Positions 21,897-28,835 of a DNA stretch of 41,723 nt are shown here, in pieces. The DNA is taken from IMG/VR virus record IMGVR_UViG_3300033388_008586, positions 1 to 41,723 of that record. One strand, given 5' to 3'. Made by a program: the position numbers and the translations under genes. The notes beneath the pieces are model-generated. The model was not told the DNA's origin, made no database searches, and worked only from the letters and a program-made list of their open reading frames with translations. The stretch's first letter is position 1. Every line of letters starts with the position of its first letter. The DNA comes from a virus.

Positions 21897-22459
21897 TCTC
21901 AGTCTTGGTAAGAGTTGCCCGTGACGAAGTAAACGTCGATCCTCACAGAACAGAGGAGGACATGCATATCTTTGACATGTTGTTTACGCAGGACTGGGAC
22001 TCGGGTTTGACGGAAATTAACATTCCGAACTGGGGACCTCTGCACGATGTAGCAGTTGCGATGTCAGGCTGTTTTTATCTAGATGAATTACAAGAAACAG
22101 GCGTTCTGCCAAGAGCAAACCTGAACGGGGAAGATTTGAGCGGACTCAACCTGGAGAACGCTGCCCTCGTCGGAGCCTCTTTGCGTAAATCAAATCTGAC
22201 CTTGTCTAATCTAGAGCATGCTTGGCTGCTTGGAGCGGATCTAACTGGCGCAAACTTGTGCGGCGCCAACCTGCGACACGCCACTCTAGAACAATGTATC
22301 TTAACCGATGCTTGCCTAGAAGGCGCCGACTTAACAGGAGCGGAACGTCTAGAAGATCCTCCCCCAGGGTGGCAAATTCTAAATGAAAAACTCATAAGAG
22401 TAGGACTGTGTCCTCACTGCGGCGAATCGTTGGAGGAGGCATGGGAAGAAGATTCATGA
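21893..22459 (+). CDS. Pentapeptide-repeat protein with C-terminal zinc knuckle
   Basis: A 188-residue protein. The middle holds consecutive A(D/N)LxG units (RANLNGEDLSGLNLENAALV, LGADLTGANLCGANLRHATL, LEGADLTGAERL), forming about 11-12 pentapeptides, roughly three turns of a right-handed quadrilateral beta-helix. The C-terminus adds LCPHCGESLEEA, a CxxC zinc knuckle. Pentapeptide proteins can mimic DNA (for example gyrase inhibitors), but three turns is short, so a scaffold role is equally likely. Confidence 0.8.
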   Translation: MISVLVRVARDEVNVDPHRTEEDMHIFDMLFTQDWDSGLTEINIPNWGPLHDVAVAMSGCFYLDELQETGVLPRANLNGEDLSGLNLENAALVGASLRKSNLTLSNLEHAWLLGADLTGANLCGANLRHATLEQCILTDACLEGADLTGAERLEDPPPGWQILNEKLIRVGLCPHCGESLEEAWEEDS

Positions 22460-22836
22460 GAACAGCACAACCTGTATGCGGCGGTGGCCACGAGTGTGGG
22501 GGGACCATTTTAGCGGGCGACATGGGCTCAGACCAGCCGCACTCTTACTGCGACCGGTGCGGAGCGTTCGCCTACGGCGACAACCCCGTGCCAGACGGGA
22601 CGGACCAGGAGGCCAACCAGACGGCCTACGACGCTGGCAAAGATTCTAGCCCGTGCGCGCTGTCGACTCTCACTGCAGAGAAATCAGACAATGGGTGGAA
22701 CGTTAACGATAGCGACGGCGGCTCCTGGTGGCCAAACGACAACGCGCAGACGGAAATCGCAACGTCATCGTCGCCGGCAGAGGCAGCAGTGGCGATGTGC
22801 GACAGCCAGCCGATGCGTGGAGACTGGCACTCATGA
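22456..22836 (+). CDS. Unknown 126-residue protein with two CxxC-like pairs
   Basis: Starts MRTAQPVCGGGHECGGTILA at an ATGA overlap. Cys pairs (CGGGHEC and CDRCGAF) form a probable zinc site in the first third; the rest is acidic and Trp-rich (DNGWNVNDSDGGSWWPN). Predicted soluble; function unknown. Confidence 0.6.
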   Translation: MRTAQPVCGGGHECGGTILAGDMGSDQPHSYCDRCGAFAYGDNPVPDGTDQEANQTAYDAGKDSSPCALSTLTAEKSDNGWNVNDSDGGSWWPNDNAQTEIATSSSPAEAAVAMCDSQPMRGDWHS

Positions 22837-22857
22837 TCGACCAAGCAGAATCCAGCC

Positions 22858-23337
22858 GTGACTGAAGAAAAACTTTCTCCCTGGGAGAAAAAGGCGCTCA
22901 TCGAAAAGCTCGCAGGCCGGCAAAAGCAGGCCATGCGGGACTACGATGACGACCTGTACGACATGCTCGAATCTAGGCTCGTGGAGCTACGCGCTCCGGA
23001 GCCCGAGCCCCCCGAGGCGTGGGAGTACCCCGCAGCCACAAAGACTTCGCCACAGACCCCGCCAGAGCCCAGCAATGGTGCCCCTAGCGCCTACGAGCAA
23101 CTGCTCGCGGAAATGGAGCGAGCTTACAAACACATTTCGTCCACGTTCGCATGGGCAACCAAGAAGTTCAAGACCCAGTGGGCCAAAGCCAGGAAAAACA
23201 TTCCTGAGAAACATGGCTGGACTGAAGAAACATTTTACGCAGAGCTGGACCGTCGCACAAAGCTCAAAAATAATATTCATGAAAACAGCAAAAAGCAAGC
23301 AGCTGAAGATACTGCCTACGAAGCGCTCTCCGAGTAG
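22858..23337 (+). CDS. Unknown 159-residue charged helical protein
   Basis: GTG start (MTEEKLSPWEKKALIEKLAG) with a weak ribosome site. N-terminal helical part, a Pro/Glu-rich linker (EPEPPEAWEYPAATKTSPQT), then a long basic helix (TFAWATKKFKTQWAKARKNI). The end overlaps the following YkgJ-like gene by 59 bases. Coiled-coil-like, no recognised domain. Confidence 0.55.
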   Translation: MTEEKLSPWEKKALIEKLAGRQKQAMRDYDDDLYDMLESRLVELRAPEPEPPEAWEYPAATKTSPQTPPEPSNGAPSAYEQLLAEMERAYKHISSTFAWATKKFKTQWAKARKNIPEKHGWTEETFYAELDRRTKLKNNIHENSKKQAAEDTAYEALSE

Positions 23338-23770
23338 GAGTTGCGGCGACTGCACCGTGTGCTGCACGATTCTTAGAGTCACCGAAATCGAAAAAAACGA
23401 CTTCGACCCGTGCAAATACATTTGCAATTCTGGCTGTTCGATCTATTCTGAACGTCCAGACTCATGTCGCACCTACGAGTGCGCCTGGAAAATAGGGATG
23501 CTTCCAGTTGAGTCTAGACCCGACATGCTTGGCGTTGTTTTTTCACGTGGTCATTCGTCTGTACTGGGAAGTTATTTCAGCTTCTCAGAAGTTTGGCCCG
23601 GAGCAGCAAACGACCTTGCAATAAAACGAATCGTGGACATTATGGGACGAACGGACGCCGTAATTTTCATGCAGCCCGACAAGCGCACCATTGTGGATGC
23701 TCCACCTGACGTGCGCGAAAAGATAAAAACAGTTATTCGTAACAGAAACACAAAGGGAACTAACCTATGA
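23279..23770 (+). CDS. YkgJ-type Cys-cluster (Zn/Fe-chelating) protein
   Basis: A 163-residue protein starting MKTAKSKQLKILPTKRSPSR. The pattern SCGDCTVCC (residues 21-29), FDPCKYICNSGCSIYSERPDSCRTYECAW matches the 'C..C..CC..........C..C....C.iY..RP..C..f.C.W' signature of YkgJ-type zinc/iron-chelating domains. Such proteins are proposed metal-cluster carriers or maturation factors. It is a large overlap partner of the upstream gene and ends four bases into the ParB-like gene (ATGA). Confidence 0.8.
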   Translation: MKTAKSKQLKILPTKRSPSRSCGDCTVCCTILRVTEIEKNDFDPCKYICNSGCSIYSERPDSCRTYECAWKIGMLPVESRPDMLGVVFSRGHSSVLGSYFSFSEVWPGAANDLAIKRIVDIMGRTDAVIFMQPDKRTIVDAPPDVREKIKTVIRNRNTKGTNL

Positions 23771-24843
23771 GTACCGATACCGATACCAAGACCGTGAAAC
23801 GCATCACCGCATACTCCTACAACCCTCTTGACCTGGTCATCGTTGGTCTGGACACTGAGGCGAAAAAGGGAAACGTCCTCTACGATGAGCGTCTCAAGCT
23901 CAAGCTCGACGAGGGCATGATTCGCAACATCATGTTCCATGGCGTACACACCGCCATCGTCGTCCGTAAGAACGGCTCTGCTGTCGAAGTGGTCGACGGC
24001 AAACAGCGTGTCCGTCACGCTCGCGCGGCTAACGAGCGGCTGCTGGCCGAAGGGAAAGAACCGATTCTGGTGCCTGCCATGATTCGTCGCGGCAACGACA
24101 ATGACATGCTTGGTGTGATGATTTCCGCCAACGAGCTTCGTCGCAACGACGACATCATGATCAAGAGCAAAAAACTCGCTCGCTACCTGAACATGGGACA
24201 CACTGTCGAGGAAGCAGCTGACCAGTTCGGCGTTACCGTCCCGTGTATCAAGAACTGGGAAAAACTTTCTGACGTTTCGTCCAAGGTCGGCAAAGCTGTC
24301 GTCAAGGGGCTCATCTCAGCGTCAGCTGCAGGCAGGCTCTCTTCGCTCAGTCGTGAGGACCAGGACATCAAACTGGCTGAGATGCTCGCAGCAGCAGCCA
24401 ACGGTGGGCCCAAAGCCACAGCAGCCGAAGCTCAGCGCCAAGCCCAGAAAGCTCAAAACGGTGGCGAGGCGCCCGTCCAGGCATGGAGCAAGCCGAATCT
24501 CAAGAAACTTGTTTCCTTCATGAAGGATTCAGATGCCGAAGACACCGGCATGACTGCCGACTTCCTTAAAGGGATTCAGTTCGCCATTGGTCTGCGCAAA
24601 GCCAACACGGTAAAGGGTCTCACATCAGCTCTAGACCAGGCAATTGAAGGGCCAAAACGTGAACGCAAGGCCGAAGCCGAAGCCAAGAAAGCTGCTAAGG
24701 CAGCTGAGAAAGCTGCCAAGGCAGAAGCTAAAACCGCCGACAATGCCGCCCGTGAGGCAGCTGCCGCTGCTGACGAAGAGGAAGAAGGCGAAGAGGAAGA
24801 AGGCGAAGAGGGTACCGAAGAGGGTTCTGACGAGTTCGAGTAG
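23767..24843 (+). CDS. ParB/Spo0J-like DNA-binding protein
   Basis: A 358-residue protein. The N-terminal half has a ParB-like NTPase/nuclease fold: YNPLDLVIVGLDTEAK, HTAIVVRKNGSAVEVVDGKQ then RVRHARAANERL (the 'V.DG.rR..Aa' motif) and NELRRNDD. A helix-turn-helix follows (YLNMGHTVEEAADQFGVTVP). The tail is Ala/Lys-rich then strongly acidic (EEEEGEEEEGEEGTEE). No ParA-type ATPase is in view. It could centre a partition system, act as a Noc-like or replication factor, or bind the dispersed palindromes in this DNA; the last is only a hypothesis. Confidence 0.8.
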   Translation: MSTDTDTKTVKRITAYSYNPLDLVIVGLDTEAKKGNVLYDERLKLKLDEGMIRNIMFHGVHTAIVVRKNGSAVEVVDGKQRVRHARAANERLLAEGKEPILVPAMIRRGNDNDMLGVMISANELRRNDDIMIKSKKLARYLNMGHTVEEAADQFGVTVPCIKNWEKLSDVSSKVGKAVVKGLISASAAGRLSSLSREDQDIKLAEMLAAAANGGPKATAAEAQRQAQKAQNGGEAPVQAWSKPNLKKLVSFMKDSDAEDTGMTADFLKGIQFAIGLRKANTVKGLTSALDQAIEGPKRERKAEAEAKKAAKAAEKAAKAEAKTADNAAREAAAAADEEEEGEEEEGEEGTEEGSDEFE

Positions 24844-24880
24844 CCATTGAAACGATAGCCAGGGTCAACGACCCTCCACA

Positions 24881-24923
24881 GGCCCAGCACATCGTTCCAT
24901 TACGGAATGTGCTGGGCCTTTTT
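24881..24923 (+). terminator. Rho-independent terminator after the ParB-like gene
   Basis: Stem GGCCCAGCACAT / ATGTGCTGGGCC (12 bp) followed by TTTTT. It ends the long rightward block that starts at 15.6 kb. The tRNA-Arg begins right after the T run. Confidence 0.9.
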
Positions 24924-25000
24924 GCGCCCGTAGCTCAGTTGGATAGAGCAGCGGCCTTCTAAGCCGATTGTCGGTGATTCGAGTTCACCCGGGCGTACCA
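24924..25000 (+). tRNA. tRNA-Arg (anticodon TCT)
   Basis: A 77-nt canonical tRNA: acceptor GCGCCCG / CGGGCGT, D-arm GCTC-AGTTGGATA-GAGC, anticodon loop CTTCTAA giving TCT (reads AGA), T-arm GGTGA-TTCGAGT-TCACC and encoded CCA. AGA is a codon often rare in GC-rich hosts, so the phage may carry this tRNA to support its own lower-GC genes. It abuts the terminator with no gap, so it needs its own promoter or read-through. Confidence 0.95.
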
Positions 25001-25029
25001 ACAACAGTTCTTCATAGATCGGAAAAGAG

Positions 25030-25386
25030 ATGAAAAAGAAAAAAGCACTCAAAATAGCAAAACGTGACCTGGAAACTGCACGAGAAATCTTGAACAAGTT
25101 TCTCGTCAACGAGCAAAGAGCGTTGCCGACCAAGAAAACAAAAGAAGTTTTTCTGGCCCTGAAAGGAGTTAGCCGAACACTGATGGTTCATTCTCCCAAA
25201 AAACACGTCATGATCTTGATTCACCTATGGGAAGCAGCAGGTGGTCTATTCCACGGCGCAGTGGCTCGCAACAAGTACGGCATCATGAGCACCAAGCCGT
25301 CAGCGTCTTACCAGGGTCAAGACGAAGCACTTCAGGAAGTGACCGCTGCTATCGACGCATGGGACCACGAAGAAGGTCGCATATGA
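25030..25386 (+). CDS. Unknown 118-residue protein
   Basis: MKKKKALKIAKRDLETAREI then a basic helical stretch, followed by AAGGLFHGAVARNKYGIMST. Preceded by GAAAAGAG. Helical with a basic N-terminus. Its stop overlaps the following methyltransferase start (ATGATGA). Function unknown. Confidence 0.55.
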   Translation: MKKKKALKIAKRDLETAREILNKFLVNEQRALPTKKTKEVFLALKGVSRTLMVHSPKKHVMILIHLWEAAGGLFHGAVARNKYGIMSTKPSASYQGQDEALQEVTAAIDAWDHEEGRI

Positions 25387-25892
25387 TGAGGAAAACCAGA
25401 TTAGATCCAACCCGGCCTGAGCTAGGAAGCTGGGCTCTTGGATGGTCCGTCATTGAACGCATCGCCGATCTTCTAGAGCCAAAGAAAACAATTTTAGAGC
25501 TTGGAAGTGGGCAAGGGACCACGATTCTACGAAAGTACTGGAAAGTATGGTCCGTCGAACACAATCCGCACTGGATCGCGCAATTGCCTTGTCTGAAAGA
25601 CTGTTACGTGATCAGTGCCCCTCTAGTAGACGACTGGTACGACCTCGAAATACTAAAGGCCCAACTGCCTGCCCACTATGACCTGCTTCTGATAGATGGT
25701 CCGCCTGGCGCCCTGAGTCGATCTAAGATCGCCGATCACATAGACTTGTTTGACACAACTGTGCCAATGATTTTAGACGACGTGCAGCGACCAGAAGTGA
25801 TTAAGGCAGCTTTTGACATCGGCAGAGCTAATAAGAAAAGGGTTTCTATCCTACCTGCCAGCCATGGTCGTCAGTTCGCCTTGATTGACTGA
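25383..25892 (+). CDS. Class I SAM-dependent methyltransferase-like protein
   Basis: A 169-residue protein. The glycine loop ILELGSGQGTTIL, the acidic strand end VWSVEHNPHW, and YDLLLIDGPPG (motif IV-like) describe a small Rossmann-type methyltransferase fold (FkbM- or CmoA-like size), but the target (protein, RNA or small molecule) cannot be read. Longer in-frame readings overlap the upstream gene, so the ATG at the ATGA overlap was chosen. The end overlaps the convergent 89-residue gene. Confidence 0.7.
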   Translation: MMRKTRLDPTRPELGSWALGWSVIERIADLLEPKKTILELGSGQGTTILRKYWKVWSVEHNPHWIAQLPCLKDCYVISAPLVDDWYDLEILKAQLPAHYDLLLIDGPPGALSRSKIADHIDLFDTTVPMILDDVQRPEVIKAAFDIGRANKKRVSILPASHGRQFALID

Positions 25893-26140
25893 TCCACAAG
25901 TGAGCCAGCCAATGCTAGCACCAGCGACGTCTCTGACTCAGCTGCTGTAGCAGGCTTCTCCAGCTCTCCCAAAGAGCTGCTTTCAAAACTATGCGTGACC
26001 CACATGGTCACCTGGTAGTCTACCCCGCAGCTGTCACACGCAGCTGTCCAGCTGTCACCATCACCAAGGTGATGAGTCATGTCTGTGAAGCAGTCTTTGT
26101 CAACGTGTCCGCAATGGGGGCAAACCGGTGAGTCTTCCAT
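25871..26140 (-). CDS. Small zinc-finger-like protein
   Basis: An 89-residue protein with two CxxC pairs (VCPHCGHVD and ACDSCGVDY), a treble-clef-like zinc site. It is transcribed leftward from the 26.15 kb control region, the only gene on that side, and its end overlaps the convergent methyltransferase by 22 bases. It could be a regulator of the shared operator, by position. Confidence 0.65.
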   Translation of the reverse strand: MEDSPVCPHCGHVDKDCFTDMTHHLGDGDSWTAACDSCGVDYQVTMWVTHSFESSSLGELEKPATAAESETSLVLALAGSLVDQSIKAN

Positions 26141-26143
26141 AGA

Positions 26144-26229
26144 GTGCCTATACCATAGAATGGTTTAGCCATAAAGTGCTAATACCATAAAGTTCGGCAG
26201 TATGGTAAGGTACCTGTATGGTAAACGCT
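26144..26229. promoter_or_regulatory. Divergent operator: five phased 16-bp units with ATACCATA/TATGGTA
   Basis: Three units run one way (26144-26159, 26160-26175, 26176-26191; core ATACCATA, TAGCCATA, ATACCATA) and two the other way (26198-26213, 26214-26229; core TATGGTA). TATGGT itself can serve as a -10 element for the rightward promoter, with TTCGGC 18 bases upstream. The same word is at the 15.35-15.40 kb divergent region, so one regulator probably serves both. Confidence 0.7.
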
Positions 26230-26250
26230 ACTCCTGAAAGGGCTAACTAG

Positions 26251-26706
26251 ATGCCTCGCCAAGCTCAAGACTTAACCGGTAAAACATTCGCCGGGCGACA
26301 AGTGATATCGCAAGCGCCCAGCCGGGAATCAGGAGGCAACAAAATCATTTACTGGCACGTCCGCTGTATAGCCTGCGGAAATCTCACCGAGGTGCAAGGC
26401 AATTCCCTGAAGCGCGGCTCTGGCTGTCAATCCTGTTTCCACAGAAACAAAAATGATTCGAAGTCAAAACCAACGTCGAAGAAACGTATTTCAAAAAAAA
26501 CCCAATCGCCTTCGCCAAATCATCATATGACTGTCAAAGATGTGATCAAGGCTCTGTCAAAAGTTCCACCAGATCATGTCATCAAGATGCATCTCATGGG
26601 CAAGCTTGGGTGGACTATCCAGCCAATCAAAAGCGTAGGAGTCGTAAGAGATTTCGTTCTTTTCGTAGCAGATTTGCCAGAAAAGGTGGAACCTTGGAAG
26701 AACTAA
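26251..26706 (+). CDS. Zn-binding HNH/AP2-associated-like N-terminus plus small C-terminal domain
   Basis: A 151-residue protein. The first 65 residues (LTGKTFAGRQVISQAPSR, YWHVRCIACGNLTEVQG, LKRGSGCQSC) match the short zinc domain 'L.G..fG.l.Vi......g..WlC.C.CGn...v....L..G...SCGC' found at N-termini of phage homing-type and AP2 proteins. A Lys/Ser-rich linker follows, then MTVKDVIKALSKVPPDHVIK, a small phage domain of 'tv.dli..L...p.d..v.v' type. No HNH nuclease motif is present. Confidence 0.65.
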   Translation: MPRQAQDLTGKTFAGRQVISQAPSRESGGNKIIYWHVRCIACGNLTEVQGNSLKRGSGCQSCFHRNKNDSKSKPTSKKRISKKTQSPSPNHHMTVKDVIKALSKVPPDHVIKMHLMGKLGWTIQPIKSVGVVRDFVLFVADLPEKVEPWKN

Positions 26707-26752
26707 AGCTTCTGCGAGAGCGGAAACCTTAATTATTTGAGGGAAACCAAAG

Positions 26753-26986
26753 ATGAGTGACGACCTATTGACCATGCTCAAGACTGCGGAGCGTGAGCGC
26801 GACGAAGCGCGGGCAGAACTGATCGTAGCGCTGGCTCAAAAGGAAGTGCACAGGGATACACTGCAGCTTCTAGGCGACGCCTTTTCTTCAGAAAAAGAAT
26901 TTGCCGTCTTCGTGCTGACAATGCTGCGTGAACGTGAACCTTGGATGTTCGAAGACGATAACCAAAGAAAGATCAAACATGAGTGA
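26753..26986 (+). CDS. Short coiled-coil protein
   Basis: A 77-residue protein with a heptad-like run (LLTMLKTAERERDEARAELI) and an acidic C-terminus. Coupled to the next gene by an overlapping stop. Coiled-coil helper or adaptor; unknown. Confidence 0.55.
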   Translation: MSDDLLTMLKTAERERDEARAELIVALAQKEVHRDTLQLLGDAFSSEKEFAVFVLTMLREREPWMFEDDNQRKIKHE

Positions 26987-27275
26987 TGATAAAAAACCGA
27001 ACCAAGAAACGGTTTCTCACTTAAAAGTAGTGCCGCTCAACACAAGTAGCCAAGACAACCAGAAACAATGTGTACTGAAGCTCCGCGAACTACTGGCTCG
27101 GGCCGAACAAGGTCACTTCAACGCAATAGCTGTCGTTGCCAAAGTCAATAGCCTCAACAGTAACACCTTTTCGTTTCACTGGACCCCGCATGCTGGCAAC
27201 GATCTATCTATGGTCGGCGCCCTAACGGTATTCAAAAAGATTCTTGTGGACGCAATGAAACTGACTGTCGATTAA
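26979..27275 (+). CDS. Unknown 98-residue protein
   Basis: MSDDKKPNQETVSHLKVVPL then QKQCVLKLRELLARAEQGHF, suggesting a small mixed fold. The segment 'LRELLARAEQGHFNAIAVVA' resembles a short phage motif 'L..ll..ae.G.i.a.aia'. Adjacent genes are coupled on both sides. No known function. Confidence 0.55.
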   Translation: MSDDKKPNQETVSHLKVVPLNTSSQDNQKQCVLKLRELLARAEQGHFNAIAVVAKVNSLNSNTFSFHWTPHAGNDLSMVGALTVFKKILVDAMKLTVD

Positions 27276-27593
27276 ATGGTAGTCAAAGCAAAGCGATGTC
27301 CGCGCTGCCGCTACCGTCGACAGCGACCCTTCCAGGAGCTGTGCACGCTCTGCTCTCCCAAGACCTGCTACCGCTACGGACACTCGACAGAGTGCCGCCC
27401 AGGGCGCCCAAGATGCCGCTGGATGCGTCGCAGTATGGAGGTCATATGCAGCTGCTCAGCCTACCACTACCCCCATCGCTACCAAGGCGGCAGATGCGGT
27501 AATGAAGACGCTTCAAGAAACGAAGAATGGAAAAACGATTTAATCAAAAAGGGAATTTTGAGAGATGACAACGATGACAAAATCGCCAGCTGA
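27276..27593 (+). CDS. Cys-rich phage protein with CxCxAYHYPHR motif
   Basis: A 105-residue protein. N-terminal CPRC...CTLC zinc ribbon, then RPRCRWMRRSMEVICSCSAY and HYPHRYQGGRCG. The 'C.C.AYHyPHR.g.G.CG' motif occurs in small phage proteins, likely as a compact metal-binding fold. Basic overall, so nucleic-acid contact is plausible. Confidence 0.65.
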   Translation: MVVKAKRCPRCRYRRQRPFQELCTLCSPKTCYRYGHSTECRPGRPRCRWMRRSMEVICSCSAYHYPHRYQGGRCGNEDASRNEEWKNDLIKKGILRDDNDDKIAS

Positions 27594-27608
27594 AGGGAGA
27601 ACCACACA

Positions 27609-28355
27609 GTGAACATCATCAAAAAGGCAAAAGACCTCATCGCCTTACGCGACCGCGCTGGTACTCCAGCTGAGTCTGCTGCCGCTGCCCGTGCGCTGGC
27701 TGCTCTTCTAGACAAGCATCGTATCAGCATGACCGAACTGGAAATGTCTGGTTCGGAAGAGAAAGAAGATATTGTTGCAAACAGAAGTGAGCCCATTGCT
27801 GTATGGCGGCGAGCGGTTACTTGGAGGCGAAATCTGATCAGTGTTCTATGTCAGCATTACGGCGTAGCTCACTGGCACCAGATGGCAGTTTGTAGCCAAT
27901 CACACAGCCGATGGGGGCTACCATTACGCCGAAACTACGAAACGTCTGTGTTTTTGTGCGGCAGACAGAGCGACATGGACATTGTAAGATACATGTTTGC
28001 CTGGTTGTCTGCCGATGTTACTCGCATCGGAAAATCGTACTGCGTCGGTCGGGGTCGCAGATTCTCTCACAGCTGGATGATCGGATTCGTTGGTGGAATC
28101 GAAGAGCAACTCACAGAAGCTCGTCGTACTACCCTAGAGATGAAACCAGAGGAAACAGGCATTTGCCTACAAGGCCGATTCCAGGAAGCTATGGAGTTCA
28201 TGAGAAACAAGCTGGGGACAAAAAACGTAAAAACAACTTCTTCCTATGACGAGAACGCATCAAAGCTTGGTCGATCAAAAGGTCGGGCTCATCACCTGGG
28301 CAATTCTCTGGAAAAAAGTGCGCCTCGGGCGCTGCCAGAAGTGAGCCAAGCTTAA
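27609..28355 (+). CDS. DUF2786-like protein
   Basis: A 248-residue protein with GTG start. The N-terminal 45 residues (IIKKAKDLIALRDRAGTPAE, ALAALLDKHRISMTEL) match DUF2786 ('ki..LL.kA.....eaE..aAl..A..lm.k..i'), and the remainder (TWRRNLISVLCQHYGVAHWH, VFLCGRQSDMDIVRYMFAWL, FSHSWMIGFVGGIEEQL) matches the C-terminal part usually found with it. These proteins are frequent in phages and mobile elements; their biochemical role is unknown. Confidence 0.75.
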   Translation: MNIIKKAKDLIALRDRAGTPAESAAAARALAALLDKHRISMTELEMSGSEEKEDIVANRSEPIAVWRRAVTWRRNLISVLCQHYGVAHWHQMAVCSQSHSRWGLPLRRNYETSVFLCGRQSDMDIVRYMFAWLSADVTRIGKSYCVGRGRRFSHSWMIGFVGGIEEQLTEARRTTLEMKPEETGICLQGRFQEAMEFMRNKLGTKNVKTTSSYDENASKLGRSKGRAHHLGNSLEKSAPRALPEVSQA

Positions 28356-28388
28356 GTACAGACTGGCAATAAACAAGTAGAAAACGAG

Positions 28389-28835
28389 ATGACTGGAACA
28401 GGTGACAACTGGGATAAACCCGACTATTTGCTTAGTCTAGTGTTTGCTGGCATGCTCATTGTCGTCGTTGTCGTTGGCGTCCTTACCGGCGAGACTCGGA
28501 ACCGGTGTATCCGTAGCCAAGAAAGAACAAGCCTAAGCTTGTCAGCTGTCGCCAGCCAAGTTCATTCAAGCTCCAGCTCTATCAGAAAAACTTCCAAGAG
28601 GCTTGAAGTTAGCCAGGTCATTCTGGCAAAAAAGGTTTCCTCCCAAAGATGGGTCTCAATTGCAGACCGTTATCCCGAGCGCGGCATATGGGTCCTTGGT
28701 CATTGGATTGACGAAGAAAAGACTTTTATTTGCCGCCGGCTTTCCTTCAAGCGCTGGCAGACCGAGATTGGGTATGAAGATGTTGGTCCAACACACTGGA
28801 TGCCAATGCCCCTTCCACCAGACGACCTACCGTGA
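28389..28835 (+). CDS. Single-pass membrane protein with DUF551-like domain
   Basis: A 148-residue protein: one transmembrane segment (LLSLVFAGMLIVVVVVGVL, residues 14-32), a short Ser-rich stretch, then WVSIADRYPERGIWVLGHWI and THWMPMPLPP. The latter matches DUF551 ('W.pv..rlPe.g..VLv.......h.vthW.plP.pP'). DUF551 is usually soluble and phage-encoded; the membrane segment here is unusual and would tether it. The 3' end overlaps the convergent helicase gene. Confidence 0.7.
   Translation: MTGTGDNWDKPDYLLSLVFAGMLIVVVVVGVLTGETRNRCIRSQERTSLSLSAVASQVHSSSSSIRKTSKRLEVSQVILAKKVSSQRWVSIADRYPERGIWVLGHWIDEEKTFICRRLSFKRWQTEIGYEDVGPTHWMPMPLPPDDLP

Noticed and set aside
26144-26229. CRISPR-like 16-bp repeats
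   Set aside because: Units are contiguous with no spacers and change direction in the middle; they fit an operator array.
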